A DNA stretch of 7,878 nucleotides from Cytophagales bacterium (GTDB lineage: Bacteria; Bacteroidota; Bacteroidia; Cytophagales; Cyclobacteriaceae), in the NCBI GenBank assembly GCA_020063545.1, contig JAGUUF010000381.1:1-7878 (forward strand), given 5' to 3'. Positions 5,823-7,878 of this stretch are shown here, one piece after another. The notes under the pieces are model-generated. The model was not told where the DNA came from and did not search any database. It was given only the letters and a program-made list of their open reading frames with translations. A program made the translations under genes and the position numbers. Within the stretch, counting starts at the first letter, position 1. Each line of letters starts with the position of its first letter.

Positions 5823-7878
5823 TTACCGCGAAATTACCAGCTTGCCATAGCCGTTTTTCAAAAAGCTGTCACCTTCCGGTATTTTAACCGGAACGGGATT
5901 GTCATTACTGAATAGCCTTATGCGGTACAGGTACAATCCATTAGCCAGGATGTTTCCGCGGCTGTCGGTACCATCCCATACCAGTCGGTTGGTGCCAATC
6001 ACAAATTCACCAAACTCAACGGTGCGCACCGGCTGGCCGTTGCTGTTTATCACATCCAGTACCAGCTTATCGGGTGGCGCTTCACCGGTTAACACCAGCA
6101 CAAACGAAACGGCTGAGGACATGGGATTAGGATGGGGCGCCAGCAACAAGACCTTTTGATCATAGTGCACAGTAAAGGTTACCGTATAAGGTTCAGCACC
6201 GCTGGCATTGTTGCGAGCATCGCGGGCTTCAACCCGCAGGGTGTATTCGCCTTCCGGCAGGTTTTGGGGAGAAAATTCCACACGAAAATCGTCATCATCC
6301 GTTTGGGCAAACCACGCTACATCATTCCGGCCCAGGTAAATGGGTGTTGGCGAAGCATCACCCGGGTAGGTAAGAAATAGCTTTATGCCCACCGTATCGG
6401 TTTTTTTTATCAGGGAGTTCTCGTCCCACAACCTTATGGTGATTTTCGGGTTGGGCGAAACATAATCACCGTTCTGCAGGTAGCGCCCGTCAACTGTTAC
6501 GTCAAGCACGGGGTTAAATACATCAGCTTTTACATCCAGGTAGCCGTAAAGTTCAAGCACATTGTTTTCGTAATACTGCTCAGGCAGTACGCGCGGGTTT
6601 ACAAATACTTTCACATCGTTAAGTCCGCCTTTTTCAACTGTGTTCACGGTAACGGTAAAAGGCGTGGTCTCACCCGGTGCTGGCGGTTTAATTTTAACTG
6701 TTCGCAGTTCGCGTTGCAGCGATTGCTGGCTGAACACTTCCACCCGCACGGTTAGCGAGTCGGTAAAATTTTTCTGCGAAATGTTTTTAAACCCATAAGC
6801 ACCGGTCCACGTTTCGCCTTCCGTTAAAAATATGGTACCCGCTTCACCGCTGTAGGTAAGCACGCCCTCGGCAACCGGGGTGTACAGCACCAGCCACTTT
6901 TTTAGCTGTGGCGGGGTAAGGTTGGTGGCATCATCGGCATTAAACTCAACCTGCAGGTAAGGGTATTGGCCGGCATCAATAAATGACAGGTCAACCGAAC
7001 CCCCGGCATCGAACAATAATAAATCAGACTGGCCCTGGAGGGTTACACCGTATACATTAAAGCGGTACAAATCGGTTACCGGAAATTCTGAAACGGCTGC
7101 CTGTGCAAGCAAACTATTCCACGCGGTGGCCGGGCCGATGCGCGGGGTGGTCATGGTGCCGGAGCTGAAGCCCCCGCTGATGGTACTGCTTACCGATAGT
7201 TCCTGCTCATTTACCGGTGAACCGGCCGGCCGGTACATCCGTGCAGTGCCGGGCAAGGCTCCTTTTTTGCCGAAAAACACAACGGGTTCTCCGGGCTGCA
7301 AGGAATTAATCTGCGCTGACGAAATGCCAATCAGTTCAAACTGCAGTTTGGCGGCAAGCGGCCAGGATGCGTATCCGGCATCGCCAATTGAAAATACAAC
7401 CACGGAATCGCCATCGGGTACGTTAGCCATGTATTGAAAGATGTCGTTGCCCAGGCCGGTAACCAGTTCGCTTGGCCTGAAGCTGTTAATCACCTGCGGC
7501 CTCCTGCCGCAACCCAAACCAATAAACGGGTTCACTTCCAGTGCCGTATAAGGAATGGTAGAGTGCCGGTCGAAGGCAATCAGGTTAATGGTGTTATCGC
7601 GGCACACGGCAACAAACGTAGACGGATTGTATTCACTGCCGTTGATTTTTACGGAAACATCGGTGTGCGGTGCGGGATGGTTGCTGCCGAAGGTGTGAAT
7701 GTCAACGGTTATGGTACTCTTCTCAAATTTCAACAAACGCAGCTCGGCATCTTTTACCAATCCTACCGAACTGTTTTTAAGGTATTGCGGAAAGTGAAGC
7801 TGCGCCCATCCTTCGGGCGAATCCGCTATATAACTGAATGACGACTGCACCCATTCGGCACTTTCACCGGGCTGCGGA
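5823..7878 (-). CDS. PorU2-like T9SS-associated C25 peptidase homologue, C-terminal part (5' end outside window)
   Basis: The frame is open from the right edge to the TAA at 5823-5825, giving 684 visible residues. The GTG at 7848-7850 is not a real start, because coding continues upstream (PQPGESAEW). Numbered from that GTG, an ILEI/FAM3-like domain spans about 65-205, with GDSVVVFSIGDAGYASW at 147-163 and GKKGALPGTARMY at 194-206. Beta-rich regions follow, then a CARDB-like Ig domain (about 342-440) and a PorU-type segment (VTVDGRYLQNGDYVSPNPKI). A FlgD-like/Por-tail end (about 570-675) contains HPNPMSSAVSFVL, WDGTDSRGN, NGLYLYRI and GKLVISR. This order fits the large secreted PorU2 group, whose C25 caspase-like catalytic domain would lie upstream, beyond the window. 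T9SS sortases cleave sorting domains and anchor proteins to the outer surface. The catalytic part is not visible, so enzyme activity is inferred. Another T9SS-exported adhesin or peptidase is the alternative. Confidence 0.75.
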   Translation of the reverse strand, partial: PQPGESAEWVQSSFSYIADSPEGWAQLHFPQYLKNSSVGLVKDAELRLLKFEKSTITVDIHTFGSNHPAPHTDVSVKINGSEYNPSTFVAVCRDNTINLIAFDRHSTIPYTALEVNPFIGLGCGRRPQVINSFRPSELVTGLGNDIFQYMANVPDGDSVVVFSIGDAGYASWPLAAKLQFELIGISSAQINSLQPGEPVVFFGKKGALPGTARMYRPAGSPVNEQELSVSSTISGGFSSGTMTTPRIGPATAWNSLLAQAAVSEFPVTDLYRFNVYGVTLQGQSDLLLFDAGGSVDLSFIDAGQYPYLQVEFNADDATNLTPPQLKKWLVLYTPVAEGVLTYSGEAGTIFLTEGETWTGAYGFKNISQKNFTDSLTVRVEVFSQQSLQRELRTVKIKPPAPGETTPFTVTVNTVEKGGLNDVKVFVNPRVLPEQYYENNVLELYGYLDVKADVFNPVLDVTVDGRYLQNGDYVSPNPKITIRLWDENSLIKKTDTVGIKLFLTYPGDASPTPIYLGRNDVAWFAQTDDDDFRVEFSPQNLPEGEYTLRVEARDARNNASGAEPYTVTFTVHYDQKVLLLAPHPNPMSSAVSFVLVLTGEAPPDKLVLDVINSNGQPVRTVEFGEFVIGTNRLVWDGTDSRGNILANGLYLYRIRLFSNDNPVPVKIPEGDSFLKNGYGKLVISR

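Noticed and set aside
7126..7841. Plus-strand open frames of 103 and 135 codons opposite the PorU2-like gene
   Set aside because: They are antisense shadows of a well-supported coding frame with clear domains; their translations show no recognisable motif.
7848..7850. GTG as the start of the minus-strand gene
   Set aside because: The frame remains open for nine more codons to the window edge and the visible protein begins mid-architecture, so the true start lies outside.

Overview
The window looks like chromosomal DNA from a Bacteroidota bacterium, probably of the Cytophagales type. Three things point that way. The long minus-strand gene ends in a Por-type C-terminal sorting-like region, as in type IX secretion (T9SS) proteins. 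Gene starts lack Shine-Dalgarno sequences and instead follow A/C-rich, G-poor leaders. The one good promoter candidate is a Bacteroidota-type TAnnTTTG -7 element. No rRNA, tRNA, CRISPR array, insertion sequence or phage gene was seen.

Layout: positions 1-3461 are a tightly packed plus-strand gene run. It holds the last 49 codons of an unrecognised gene, a small VOC/glyoxalase-fold protein, a double-domain AHSA1-type SRPBCC protein, a seven-copy heptamer repeat leader, a PhnB-like VOC protein, a RibD_C/DHFR-like reductase and a double-domain PhnB-like VOC protein. Gaps run from an 8-nt overlap to 46 nt, which suggests one operon. An 85-nt spacer with a probable promoter then precedes a 12-helix MATE exporter (3547-4974). 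A double-domain DUF1801 protein (5007-5813) follows 32 nt later. The minus-strand gene (5823 to beyond the right edge) converges on it with 9 nt between the stop codons. It is the C-terminal part of a large secreted or surface protein, most like the PorU2 group of C25 (gingipain-like) T9SS sortase homologues.

How the genes may work together: VOC, AHSA1, RibD_C and DUF1801 proteins are small, mostly uncharacterised families that bind or modify small hydrophobic molecules or metals, and such genes are often found side by side in bacterial genomes. Placing a MATE exporter among them fits a chemical-stress or detoxification set (modify or bind, then export), but nothing in the sequence names a substrate. 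The most striking architectural theme is that three of the plus-strand genes are tandem duplications of a domain usually found alone (AHSA1 x2, PhnB x2, DUF1801 x2). I do not see a clear new defence or mobile system. The points most worth following are the heptamer repeat leader, the A7 tract at the DUF1801 domain junction, the promoter-overlapping inverted repeat before the MATE gene, and an ILEI/FAM3-like domain in the T9SS-type protein.
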